From NCBI RefSeq assembly GCF_902728235.1, contig NZ_CACVBO010000002.1:1-64000 (forward strand): DNA of 64,000 nt. The letters run 5' to 3'. The notes below the pieces were generated by a model. The model saw only the letters and a program-made list of their open reading frames with translations. It was not told the origin of the DNA and did not search any database. How positions within the stretch are numbered: position 1 is the first letter of the stretch; every line of letters starts with the position of its first letter. Both the position numbers and the translations under genes were made by a program. Positions 54,702-62,768 of the stretch are shown piece by piece. The DNA is from Lentimonas sp. CC4 (lineage in GTDB: Bacteria > Verrucomicrobiota > Verrucomicrobiia > Opitutales > Coraliomargaritaceae).

Positions 54702-55792
54702 TGAATATTTCTCTTATTAGGACACTCCTTTTTTACTGCACAATCGCGTGCAGCACTGTGTTTGCAGTCGAGCAAGACACGTATACCGAACCAGACTTCT
54801 CCAGTGCGACACCGGTTCGCTTGGAAATCACACAAGCCTCCGGCGTGATGGGAGCACGTTTTGTTCGCCCGTCCACGGAAGGCATTGAGATTGAGATGCT
54901 CGATGGTCAAGGCTCAGTCATGGTGGGATGGGATCACATGGAACAGTTTACCATCACTATGCCGATGACAGATGACCTGAGTGCAGCGCTTACAAAATCC
55001 GACCCAAAGAGGAAGGTTGAGCTGTTACATGATCAGATCTGGCCGCTATTACCACTTGCGAGTATTCGCTCCGAATCGACCAATATTCACATCCTCATCA
55101 ACGCATATATCGAAGCAATCATGGATACGGAGGACTGGGAGCGCGCTTACGATGTGTCTCAATATATCGCGCTCAATCGAAGCCCTCAAAAAACAGTGAA
55201 GCATTTTTATACCGTGGTGATCAAACTCTTCGAAAGCGGAGAAGAAGAGAAATCACTCAAGCTGATCGATCAGCTAATTGCAGCACGCCCGTCCAAGGAG
55301 TCGCGTAAGTTTAACTTAATCATCGCCAAGCGATTACTGGATATACGCCTGTTTAAGCCAGCATTAAAACTCTACGCTTCACTGCTGGGTGGAGGCTCAG
55401 AACTCTCAAAGAAAAAGGCGGCTCTGAACTGTGCCTATCTCTCGCTTCAGCTCGGTAAATTTGAAGATGCCGATCGTTATCTACAGCAAGCGCAATCCAT
55501 GGAACCGGCAGACGTGGAGAGCACGGGCACAGAATATTTAGTCCTTGGTGTGCAGTCCTTCTTGAAGGGAGAGACTAAGTTATCGCTCAATTATTTAGGA
55601 CACTCAATGGCAGTCATTCAAATGAGTAGTCACATCAAGCAAGCAGGACTCTACTTTACCTTTTTGTGCTACACTAATTTAGAACAACCTGAGATCGCAC
55701 AAAACATTTTAGACGAGATGGATCTACTCTTTCCAGATGGAGCCTATTTAGCCGCTTTAAACAATCAAACCAACGAAGAACCCTCTGAATAA
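54701..55792 (+). CDS. TPR-like protein, exported
   Basis: 363 residues; the signal peptide LIRTLLFYCTIACSTVFA precedes a short N-terminal beta domain (about 30-95, RLEITQASGVMGARFVRPS, VMVGWDHMEQFTIT). Helical repeats follow (WERAYDVSQYIALN, EKSLKLIDQLIAARPSKES, KFEDADRYLQQAQSM). The start ATG shares its A with the TAA stop of the preceding gene, so translation is coupled. The N-terminal piece looks like a small peptidoglycan- or polymer-binding fold, but I cannot name it. It is likely a second scaffold of the ExbB/ExbD complex. Confidence 0.82.
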   Translation: MNISLIRTLLFYCTIACSTVFAVEQDTYTEPDFSSATPVRLEITQASGVMGARFVRPSTEGIEIEMLDGQGSVMVGWDHMEQFTITMPMTDDLSAALTKSDPKRKVELLHDQIWPLLPLASIRSESTNIHILINAYIEAIMDTEDWERAYDVSQYIALNRSPQKTVKHFYTVVIKLFESGEEEKSLKLIDQLIAARPSKESRKFNLIIAKRLLDIRLFKPALKLYASLLGGGSELSKKKAALNCAYLSLQLGKFEDADRYLQQAQSMEPADVESTGTEYLVLGVQSFLKGETKLSLNYLGHSMAVIQMSSHIKQAGLYFTFLCYTNLEQPEIAQNILDEMDLLFPDGAYLAALNNQTNEEPSE

Positions 55793-55806
55793 CCCAGTTA
55801 AGTATT

Positions 55807-56628
55807 ATGATAAGCCCAATCAAATTAAACAAAATTAGAACCACACTGTGCGCCGTTCTATTTGTCGGACTCGCCACCTTTGCCTTCGCTCAAAGCGAAG
55901 AAACCACCGAAGCAGCACCTGAAGTGGCATCCTCCAATAGCCTATTCACGAAGGTGAAGCAAGGCGGTTGGGCCATGTATCCACTCGGGATTCTCTCGAT
56001 GTCGGCATTCGCGCTGACTATTTATAATTTCATCGCCTTGCGTAAGAAGGATTTCTTCGACGATGTAGTCGCCTCCGAACTCGGTCAAAAACTGAATCAG
56101 CTCGATATCGCGGGCGCGGCAGCACTCTGCGAGGAACACTCCGCACCACTCACTCGTATCGTCAACCACGGCTTAGATTCTATTAAGGGCGGCCACATCG
56201 ATACGGAACTATTTCGTCAACGTCTAGAGGCCGGCTCAAGTAAAGAGCTCGCAAAGCCTTTTGTTGTGATCAACTACCTCTCCATTATTGCCTCGATTGC
56301 GCCGATGGTCGGACTACTAGGAACGGTCTCTGGTATGGTTAAGGCCTTCGACTCGATCGCGACTGTCGGGATGGGCCAACCTGAAGTGCTTGCAGGTAAT
56401 ATCTCGGAGGCGCTGATCACCACCGCATCTGGTATGTTAGTCGGTATCCCTGCCATGTTCTTCTTCTTTTATTTTAAGAATCAATACGGTAATCTCGTTG
56501 CGGACATGACCATGTATCTCGACGACATGCATGGCGATCTCGTCCATGGCACTCGTAGTAAATCGGTGTCTGGGTCCACCTCACCATCCGCCACGATACC
56601 GCAAGCACCGCGTAATCCTCGTGCGTAG
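55807..56628 (+). CDS. exbB: ExbB/TolQ/MotA-family proton channel protein
   Basis: 273 residues. Residues 1-28 are a cleavable signal peptide (ATFAFA|Q), giving an extended periplasmic N-terminus as in many non-proteobacterial ExbB proteins. Membrane helices are at about 57-78, 153-175 and 202-223. The ASIAPMVGLLGTVSGMVKAF motif is the MotA/TolQ/ExbB hallmark. A C-terminal tail of about 40 residues is rich in Ser, Thr and Pro. It forms the proton-conducting stator with the two ExbD proteins encoded next. It lies 14 bases after the TPR gene. Confidence 0.94.
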   Translation: MISPIKLNKIRTTLCAVLFVGLATFAFAQSEETTEAAPEVASSNSLFTKVKQGGWAMYPLGILSMSAFALTIYNFIALRKKDFFDDVVASELGQKLNQLDIAGAAALCEEHSAPLTRIVNHGLDSIKGGHIDTELFRQRLEAGSSKELAKPFVVINYLSIIASIAPMVGLLGTVSGMVKAFDSIATVGMGQPEVLAGNISEALITTASGMLVGIPAMFFFFYFKNQYGNLVADMTMYLDDMHGDLVHGTRSKSVSGSTSPSATIPQAPRNPRA

Positions 56629-56648
56629 CTCAATCAGCACCAATACGG

Positions 56649-57065
56649 ATGAGTTTAAAAGGCTATAAAGTCCCACAAGAAGGCGAAGGATTCGACCTGA
56701 CGCCGATGATCGACGTGGTCTTCCTGTTGATCGTCTTCTTCATGACTGTGGCCAGCGCGCTGACCACCAACAAGATTGACCTGAACCTAGCAGTCGCTGA
56801 GGAAGCAGCCATTCCGAAAGAAATCAAAGACCGCTTTAGCTTCTCAGTAACTGACGATGGCACCTTCTACTACGGTGTGACACCCATGACTGAGCAAGAG
56901 CTCTCTGACAAACTGGCACAGATCACAAAAAATCACAGTGCCGTCAAAATCGTCCTTCGCGCCGGCCGAATGGCTGAGCATCAGCACGTTAATAAATTGC
57001 TTACGATTTGCGCAGAGAATGGGGTCAACGATATCATCTTTGCCACTTATCAGAGCGACCTGTAA
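56649..57065 (+). CDS. exbD: ExbD/TolR-family protein 1
   Basis: 138 residues: a short cytoplasmic start, a single membrane helix with the essential proton-carrying aspartate D22 (LTPMIDVVFLLIVFFM), and a periplasmic domain of about 95 residues ending in DIIFATYQSDL. It is the classic ExbD layout. It begins 20 bases after the ExbB stop. A second, different ExbD follows after 11 bases, as in many Bacteroidetes and Planctomycetes-Verrucomicrobia systems. Confidence 0.95.
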   Translation: MSLKGYKVPQEGEGFDLTPMIDVVFLLIVFFMTVASALTTNKIDLNLAVAEEAAIPKEIKDRFSFSVTDDGTFYYGVTPMTEQELSDKLAQITKNHSAVKIVLRAGRMAEHQHVNKLLTICAENGVNDIIFATYQSDL

Positions 57066-57076
57066 CCTAAGAACCT

Positions 57077-57508
57077 ATGAAAGCTAGCGACATCTTCGAA
57101 AGTGCAGGAAAACCTGATCTGACTCCTATGATTGACGTCGTCTTCTTGATGCTCGTCTTCTTCATGGTCACGACCGAGTTGATTAAACAAGAAGCCGACC
57201 TGGGTATTCAACTGCCCTCTCAAGCGCCGCCGACTGCGGCGCCAGAATTACCATCCAAGCACACGGTCGATATACTTCCCGATGGCACGGTGCTACTCAA
57301 TGGCGGCAATATCGGCGGTGACCCTTACGGCAAGCTCACCGGATTAACCAGTATGCTCGCAGGCCTAAAAGCCTCTGCGGATCGCCTACAGAAGGACACG
57401 ATCGTAACGATTCAAGCAGATGCGTATTCGCCGCACTATCGTTCGATCGATGTGTTGAATGCCTGCGCCGAAGCAAAACTTAAATACGTTTCGTTCAGTC
57501 AGATGTAG
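57077..57508 (+). CDS. exbD: ExbD/TolR-family protein 2
   Basis: 143 residues; D20 in the helix LTPMIDVVFLMLVFFMV is the conserved proton carrier. The periplasmic part differs from ExbD1, with a Pro-rich linker (LPSQAPPTAAPELPSK) and an insertion near NGGNIGGDPYGK. Having two ExbD types suggests hetero-oligomeric TolR/ExbD chains around one ExbB pentamer (inference). The next gene starts 43 bases later. Confidence 0.95.
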   Translation: MKASDIFESAGKPDLTPMIDVVFLMLVFFMVTTELIKQEADLGIQLPSQAPPTAAPELPSKHTVDILPDGTVLLNGGNIGGDPYGKLTGLTSMLAGLKASADRLQKDTIVTIQADAYSPHYRSIDVLNACAEAKLKYVSFSQM

Positions 57509-57551
57509 TGCCATTCCGTAGTTTCGCCCAATCCTACTCTAATAAGAAACG

Positions 57552-58715
57552 ATGTCGCTTCCCCACAACGAACAACAACTAGGAAAGCAACTGCGCAGTC
57601 GAAAAAAACGCGGGACAGTTTTTCTCGTCATAGTCGCCACGATCGTCGTGCACGTGCTCGGACTCGGCGGCCTCGCTGCGATTAAAATCATTGAGGTGTT
57701 CAACCCCGAACCTGAATTTGAAGCACCTCCGATCGTGGAGATAGAAATTCCCCCACCGCCACCTCCTCCCCCACCCACAACCAAGCGGACACAGCGAAGT
57801 CTTCCGCGACCTCAACCATTAGCCGCACAAAACCCTCAAGATATGTCGGTTCCAGCAATCGTCATGCAAGAATCTGATGTCTCATTTGGCCGTGGCATGG
57901 GAGACGGACTAGGCGAACTTGGCGGAGGTATGGTCGATCGCGTTAATTTGAGTAGTTTCGGCTTTGACCGTGCTTTGGAGGGCACGCTGAAGGGCACACT
58001 GTTCGACTTTAAACGAGATAAGTATGCCAAGCCGGTGAAGAATCTGCCCGCGATGAAGAAGAGCACAAACATGCCACTGATCCCCTTCTTTCAGCCTACA
58101 GTTCGTAAGTTTTCAGATCGATTTGATTTACAGCAACTAGATCGGAATTTCTATAAGGCGGAACAGAACCTCTACGGATCTTACTTCATTATCCCCTTTG
58201 GCTCTGCGGCAATTGCACCCAAGTCATTCGGCGTTGAAGACGAAATCAAACCCACAATGATTGGCGTCCATTACACGGGCAGTTATAAGCCACAAAAAAC
58301 AGGAACGTTCCGGCTGGTCGGCCGTGCAGACGATGTGTTGATCGTCCGTATCAATGGAAAAGTTGTGCTCGATGGGTCTGTCGTTGTTGCAGGCAATCCA
58401 AACTACAGCGCGTGGAGGCAAAGTGCCTCACAATTCAAAAAAGATACAGAGGCCGCGATGACTTATTTCGGATTTAAAAAGGCTTTCTACGCGTTAACTG
58501 GCGATTGGTTCAACTTGAGAGAAGGTGTCAATACCGATGTCGAGATCTTCATTTCCGAGGTGCCCGGCGGGGACTTTGGCGCTTACATACTGATCGAAGA
58601 ACAAGGTGTTCCGGGATTAAAGATTTTCTCCACGCGCCCATTAAGCGATCAGGATAAAGCCTTCCTAGAAAGACTACATCCAGACGTTAAAGAATTCCTG
58701 GGCCGAGAAGACTAA
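57552..58715 (+). CDS. TonB-like N-terminus fused to a PA14-like domain
   Basis: 387 residues. A basic start (SRKKRG) and a membrane helix (21-45, TVFLVIVATIVVHVLGLGG) are followed by a run of nine prolines (67-75), then PRPQPLAAQNPQ and glycine-rich spacers (GLGELGGG). This is TonB architecture up to about residue 135. No TonB C-terminal domain follows. Instead, about residues 235-365 read as a PA14-like beta-barrel (GVHYTGSYKPQKTGTFRLVG, DVLIVRINGKVVLDGS), a carbohydrate- or protein-binding fold. The 58750 protein shares the first 135 residues but has another C-terminus. It may be a TonB-like energy transducer that couples ExbBD to a cell-wall or sugar ligand; this is inference. Confidence 0.82.
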   Translation: MSLPHNEQQLGKQLRSRKKRGTVFLVIVATIVVHVLGLGGLAAIKIIEVFNPEPEFEAPPIVEIEIPPPPPPPPPTTKRTQRSLPRPQPLAAQNPQDMSVPAIVMQESDVSFGRGMGDGLGELGGGMVDRVNLSSFGFDRALEGTLKGTLFDFKRDKYAKPVKNLPAMKKSTNMPLIPFFQPTVRKFSDRFDLQQLDRNFYKAEQNLYGSYFIIPFGSAAIAPKSFGVEDEIKPTMIGVHYTGSYKPQKTGTFRLVGRADDVLIVRINGKVVLDGSVVVAGNPNYSAWRQSASQFKKDTEAAMTYFGFKKAFYALTGDWFNLREGVNTDVEIFISEVPGGDFGAYILIEEQGVPGLKIFSTRPLSDQDKAFLERLHPDVKEFLGRED

Positions 58716-58749
58716 TCCATTTCATTCATTTTATAACTGATACCAAAGA

Positions 58750-59856
58750 ATGCCACACGAGACAGAACATCCGCTGCCGCACAACGAACACGCACTAGGT
58801 AAACCGCTGAATACTCGGAAGAAACGTGGCACCGTCTTCATGGTCATTGCCATCACCGTGATTGTGCACGTGTTAGGGCTCGGTGGCCTTGCTGCGATTA
58901 AAATTATCGAAGTGCTTAGCCCAGAACCTGAATTTGAAGCCCCACCTGTAGTGGAGATGGCCAAGCCGCCACCGCCTCCACCGCCACCGCCGACAACGAA
59001 GCGCTCACAAAAGAGTCTGCCTCGCCCTCAACCTTTAGCTGCTCAGAACCCTCAAAACATGTCGGTGCCTGCAATCGTCATGGAAGAGTCCGATGTCGCC
59101 TTTGGTCGTGGCTTTGGAGGTGGGCTCGGTGAGCTTGGCGGGGGCATTATGGACCGTGTCGATGTTAGTTTCTTTGGTGTCGAAGGCGGAAACAACATCG
59201 TTATTTTACTGGATCGGACTGGTTCTGGTTCGAATGTTTTTTCTAGAACACGAGCCGAACTATTAAAGACGATTGATTCGATGAAGGATAGCATGTTCGC
59301 CCGATTGGCAGTTATTTATTTCGGCGGTAAAGATGCCGGGATGCGCGGGATTCCGGCGAAAGGACAGAAGCAAAAAGACCCCACGAAATTTGACTTTTGG
59401 TGGCCCAAAGGTATCAAACGCGACACCTGGTTGAGCCCCGGTGGGAGTGGCGTTGCTACCTTGGTTAAAGAGCTGCAGCGGATTAATCCAAAGGCCAAAG
59501 GTGCAATCATTGAGTCCCAGAGACAGCTCGGCAAAAAAGGGGGTGCCTTTATTTTAGGGACTCAATACTGGGGTGCGCTTAATTCCGCCTACAAGCTCGA
59601 GCCTGCTCCGGATACTATTTATTTCATGGTCGAGCCCAATGTCGCATTTCCTAGCACGGATATCGTCAAACAATCGTATGCACTCTTTAAGAAATTTGGC
59701 GTTTCGAGGCCTGAAAATACCAAAGTGATCTTCATCATAGGAAATGACCGTAATGATGTGAAAAGTATGCAACCACTCAATATGATGGTGAATCTGATTA
59801 ATGGAGGTGACTTAAGCCCGAATGAACTGCGTAAGCTGATCGTATTCACTAAATGA
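58750..59856 (+). CDS. TonB-like N-terminus fused to a VWA-like domain
   Basis: 368 residues. The N-terminal 140 residues repeat the 57552 protein (membrane helix 28-50, TTKRSQKSLPRPQPLAAQN, the VPAIVMEESDVAFGRG stretch); the DNA of this part is also clearly duplicated. From about 145 the protein resembles a von Willebrand A-like domain: NNIVILLDRTGSGSNVFSRT offers a MIDAS-like D-x-T-x-S (D155), followed by RLAVIYFGG and a closing IFIIGNDRNDVKSM strand. The canonical DxSxS is altered, so metal binding is uncertain. It ends the seven-gene operon 34 bases after the PA14 protein. Confidence 0.78.
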   Translation: MPHETEHPLPHNEHALGKPLNTRKKRGTVFMVIAITVIVHVLGLGGLAAIKIIEVLSPEPEFEAPPVVEMAKPPPPPPPPPTTKRSQKSLPRPQPLAAQNPQNMSVPAIVMEESDVAFGRGFGGGLGELGGGIMDRVDVSFFGVEGGNNIVILLDRTGSGSNVFSRTRAELLKTIDSMKDSMFARLAVIYFGGKDAGMRGIPAKGQKQKDPTKFDFWWPKGIKRDTWLSPGGSGVATLVKELQRINPKAKGAIIESQRQLGKKGGAFILGTQYWGALNSAYKLEPAPDTIYFMVEPNVAFPSTDIVKQSYALFKKFGVSRPENTKVIFIIGNDRNDVKSMQPLNMMVNLINGGDLSPNELRKLIVFTK

Positions 59857-60060
59857 TCCTTGGTCGGATATATCTGCGTGATAGACGCACGCCCGTGCGA
59901 TCGGTATTCTAGAGGCGTTATCAACTGGGGGTGGTTCGTTCATCCTAGATTCAGGAGTTAGAAGTTAGGAAGTCAGACGGAGGTCTGCGGCACGACTGAG
60001 CTCCGTCGTGTAAATTCGTGTGCATTCGTGGTTTCTAAAACTAAGCCTACTGCCGAATTT
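59857..60060. repeat. Interspersed repeat words after the ExbB operon
   Basis: CAGGAGTTAGAAGTTAGGAA, CGGAGGTCTGCGG and TTCGTGTGCATTCGTGG recur elsewhere (39433, 25910, 33040, 4570). A small CGCACGCCCGTGCG hairpin at about 59887 could be a weak terminator of the operon, but no T run follows. Confidence 0.6.
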
Positions 60061-60172
60061 AGGATTAACGGTTCAAGAACCAGAGCCCATACCAACTGCC
60101 GAATTATAGAACTATGATATAAACAACTGATAGTCTGAAGCTTGCGGACATCTGCTCTTTGAATATTTAAAC

Positions 60173-60220
60173 AAAAAAAGGAGCACGACGCCAGTAACAT
60201 ATACCAGCGTAGTGCTCCTT
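60173..60220 (-). terminator. Rho-independent terminator of the orphan - strand unit
   Basis: AAGGAGCAC (60178-60186) pairs with GTGCTCCTT (60212-60220), with further pairing inside (ACGC/GCGT). A seven-base T run follows on the - strand (60173-60179). A second perfect hairpin, GAGGTTT-CCCC-AAACCTC, lies just before it at 60227-60244. Confidence 0.85.
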
Positions 60221-60274
60221 CCCTCAGAGGTTTCCCCAAACCTCATCCCCTTGAAAAAATCTATAAGTGTCAGA

Positions 60275-60352
60275 TCACCTGATGGAAGTAATATAGCAGG
60301 CCCCCAAAGAAACGTCTATCACTGGAATAAGGTATATCAGTGCAATTTTCAT
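60275..60352 (-). CDS. Micro-ORF in the orphan transcription unit
   Basis: A 25-codon frame, MKIALIYLIPVIDVSLGACY and five more residues, starts at ATG 60352 where the sequence reads TAAATATGAAAA, as at the start of PEP-CTERM gene 1. It is hydrophobic, like the beginning of a signal peptide, and then stops. It may be a real small membrane peptide, the remnant of a lost PEP-CTERM gene, or untranslated RNA. The palindrome upstream and the terminator downstream show that the unit is designed to be transcribed. Confidence 0.35.
   Translation of the reverse strand: MKIALIYLIPVIDVSLGACYITSIR
60316..60336 (-). promoter_or_regulatory. Direct-repeat site CTATC-N9-AGGTATA
   Basis: Matches the sites at 36284 and 41276 except for the last base. 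It lies inside the micro-ORF, downstream of its ATG, which argues that the micro-ORF may not be the point of this region. Confidence 0.4.
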
Positions 60353-60417
60353 ATTTATTAGCGTGACTCGTTGAGGGTTGGTAAATCTGAAGAATGCATA
60401 TTACCACAAACCCCACT

Positions 60418-60451
60418 ACTTGTGACCTATCCGTATGGATAGGTCACAAGT
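60418..60451. promoter_or_regulatory. 34-bp perfect palindrome containing CCTATC-N6-GATAGG
   Basis: ACTTGTGACCTATCC and GGATAGGTCACAAGT are exact reverse complements around GTAT. This is the longest member of the palindrome family and lies 74 bases before the micro-ORF start, the same arrangement as at PEP-CTERM gene 1. Confidence 0.7.
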
Positions 60452-60639
60452 TCTTTTCTAAAAAAATCCGTCCAAGGTGCAGAACGCGGTTCTTTGCGTA
60501 TCACAGGCCGTGCTGCCCCAGTGCTCCACCTCGCGCCAAACGCGCCCTCTTCCACTGAAGCCATTGGCATCTGCAGATAGGTGAGATCAAGCGCGTCCTT
60601 GAACATTAAAAGAGATTTTTTAATATAAAATATTCTGGC

Positions 60640-61060
60640 GGGACGAGCTCTGCCGTAGATGGCGTAGCAAGTTAGTCTTTGATTATGAAGTCTTTGTAGA
60701 TTATCGGCTATAGCCGCCCGCCGAGCGCAGCGACACTTATTATGCCTTTGGGTGCAACCGAAGGGCGGAAGCCATTTGGCGAGCGTCTAATACTATCCTT
60801 TGACATTTTCTGGTAGTATGTAGCCATCGAAGAGAAGACCACTGTGAATACTTTTCAGCTGTATTTGTTAACCGCCCGCTACGCTAGAGATCGCAGAGCA
60901 CGCTGAGAGCTGACGCAGAGCATTTCACGCAGCCCGCCCCTTCTCCTCGGCGCACTCAGCGATCTCTGCGGTTAAACCTTTTTACCAGTTTTAGTCGCAT
61001 GTTGGTATAAGGCGCCATAAAACACTGAGGCTCAGCTTCTAACTCCTTCCTCCTGACTTG
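60640..61060. repeat. Composite interspersed repeats
   Basis: GACGAGCTCTGCCGTAGATG, GTTAGTCTTTGATTATGAAG, and the stretch CGAGCGCAGCGACACTTATT ... AAGCCATTTGGCGA (about 60722-60785, inverted at 32878) are mixed with CTTCTAACTCCTTCCTCCTG (about 61036). Some of the same words lie near 39440-39590. I see no gene between 60353 and 61292; a + strand frame from 61058 runs over the sulfatase end and is not supported. Confidence 0.75.
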
Positions 61061-61292
61061 CTTTGCCTGGCAAAAGCCTTGGTGCCTCTCAATCGCCTTC
61101 GCAGCCACACACTAAAGGCTACTACAGCAACAGATCGAGAGGCACACCACCTTCGCCTAAGGCGTCGGCGGGCTTTCCTTCACCTGAAAATTAAACTACC
61201 ACTCGCCGAGTGCTCAGTTGTAGAATCAACCGCGAGTTTAGCGTGTGAGCACTACGCCGACGCGTGCTCACACGAAGCTAAGCGAAATCGAA

Positions 61293-62768
61293 CTATAGCG
61301 GTTCCGGCGCCCAATCTGGAATGCCTTTTTCCTTCAACTGCTTGTAGTAGCGAATGTTCAATGGAAACTCTTCTTCACGCAGTCGAGGTAGCCCCTCGTT
61401 CACCATCAGCGGCAAGACCGACTCCCACCATTGGTCATACGACTTACTGAGTTGCGCAACGACTTCTGGATAGGACTGCGCCACATCTTTTTTCTGATAA
61501 GGATCTGCCGAGATATCGTAGAGTTCCTTATTATTCACTAAACGCCAACGTTCGCTACGCACGGCACAATCTTTATATTGAGCACGATCACGCTTTCCAG
61601 GGTTCCACCGTCCACAGTGGAAGAACAGCTCACGATCAGGCCACACAGCCTTCGGGTCTTTGAGAAGCGGCACTAAAGAACGCCCATCCAACTCTTGCAT
61701 TTGTGCCGGCAACTGAACACCCGCCAACTCACAGAAAGTCTGATAGAGATCGAGATGTGCGGTCAGCACATCGATATCCACGTCGCCCTCCAGCATGCCC
61801 TGCCACTGCCAAAATGCTGGAACATGCGAGCCACCCTCATCTGGTGAATTCTTACCACCTTTTAGGTGTGCATTGAAATGTTTAAGCTTCTTGCCATTGA
61901 GCTTACCGCTTAAGTGCGTCGCACCGTTGTCGGTCATGAAAATGACGAGTGTATTCTCCAACGCATCCCACTTGTCGAGCGTTGCGAGCATCTGACCGAA
62001 ATTATCATCAATATTTTCGATCATACCATAACGACCAGCTGTGCCTTTGTCATAGCCGAGCTCTCTAAAGCGCTTGGTATATTGCTCTGGAGCGACGAGT
62101 GGTGCGTGCGGTGCATTCAGAGCGATATATGCAAAATACGGTTTGCGTGCGGCGATCTGCTGCTTAATCCAAGCCAAGCCAGACTCGAAAAACAGGTCGG
62201 TGCAAAAGCCTTTGGTCTGCACGATGGTTTCATTATGCAGTAGGACATTGTCAAAATAGAGGTTCTCTCCATTCGGCGGAAAATCGCCAAGTCGCACCTG
62301 CCCAATACCACCTGCTCCGTGTATCAATGCCTCATCGAATCCACGATTCCCGGGGAGATACTCCTCTTCATCGCCAAGATGCCACTTTCCAAAAATACCT
62401 GTGGCATAACCAGCACTTTGCAGTGCTTGCGGGAGCGTGAAAGCATCTAGAGCCATACGCTCTCGCTGATAGATGGTGTGTGTCACGCCGTTCTTAAACG
62501 GCGCGCGTCCACTCATCAACGCCGCACGTGTCGGAGCACAGGTCGGACTGACCTGAAAATCAGTGAACCGCACCCCCTTATCATGAAAGCGATCAATATT
62601 CGGAGTCTGAACGACTTGGTTGCCCATGCAGGACAGATCCCCCATCCCTTGGTCATCAGTCATGACCAAGATGATATTCGGGCGACTACCTGCCAGCTGT
62701 CCGGCGATAACCGCAGCACTGGAAAACACGCACAGAACTGCTCCTAGGCATAGTAACTTACTTTTCAT
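61293..62768 (-). CDS. S1-family sulfatase 7, secreted
   Basis: 491 residues with a signal peptide (LGAVLCVFSSAAVIAGQ). Metal-binding DD at 38-39 (LVMTDDQGMGD); formylglycine C77 in CAPTR; GKWHLGDEEEY; FMTDNGATH. An NPGKRD and KGGKNSPDEGGSHVP segment and the C-terminal LRYYKQ-type tail (FPLNIRYYKQLKEKG) resemble S1 arylsulfatases of marine polysaccharide loci. Its start follows directly on the stop of the propeller hydrolase gene (62769), so they are translated together. An operon of at least three genes continues past the window end. Confidence 0.95.
   Translation of the reverse strand: MKSKLLCLGAVLCVFSSAAVIAGQLAGSRPNIILVMTDDQGMGDLSCMGNQVVQTPNIDRFHDKGVRFTDFQVSPTCAPTRAALMSGRAPFKNGVTHTIYQRERMALDAFTLPQALQSAGYATGIFGKWHLGDEEEYLPGNRGFDEALIHGAGGIGQVRLGDFPPNGENLYFDNVLLHNETIVQTKGFCTDLFFESGLAWIKQQIAARKPYFAYIALNAPHAPLVAPEQYTKRFRELGYDKGTAGRYGMIENIDDNFGQMLATLDKWDALENTLVIFMTDNGATHLSGKLNGKKLKHFNAHLKGGKNSPDEGGSHVPAFWQWQGMLEGDVDIDVLTAHLDLYQTFCELAGVQLPAQMQELDGRSLVPLLKDPKAVWPDRELFFHCGRWNPGKRDRAQYKDCAVRSERWRLVNNKELYDISADPYQKKDVAQSYPEVVAQLSKSYDQWWESVLPLMVNEGLPRLREEEFPLNIRYYKQLKEKGIPDWAPEPL

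Noticed and set aside
51594-59856. Type VI, gliding or Tol-Pal identity for the ExbB operon
   Set aside because: No TolB, Pal, TolA domain or gliding protein is visible; only ExbB/ExbD, TPR and the hybrid proteins are supported.
59973-60239. - strand frame of 88 codons
   Set aside because: It begins inside the terminator and hairpin region and runs into interspersed repeats.
61058-61450. + strand frame of 130 codons
   Set aside because: It begins in repeat DNA and overlaps the well-supported end of the sulfatase on the other strand; composition is low-complexity and no family is seen.
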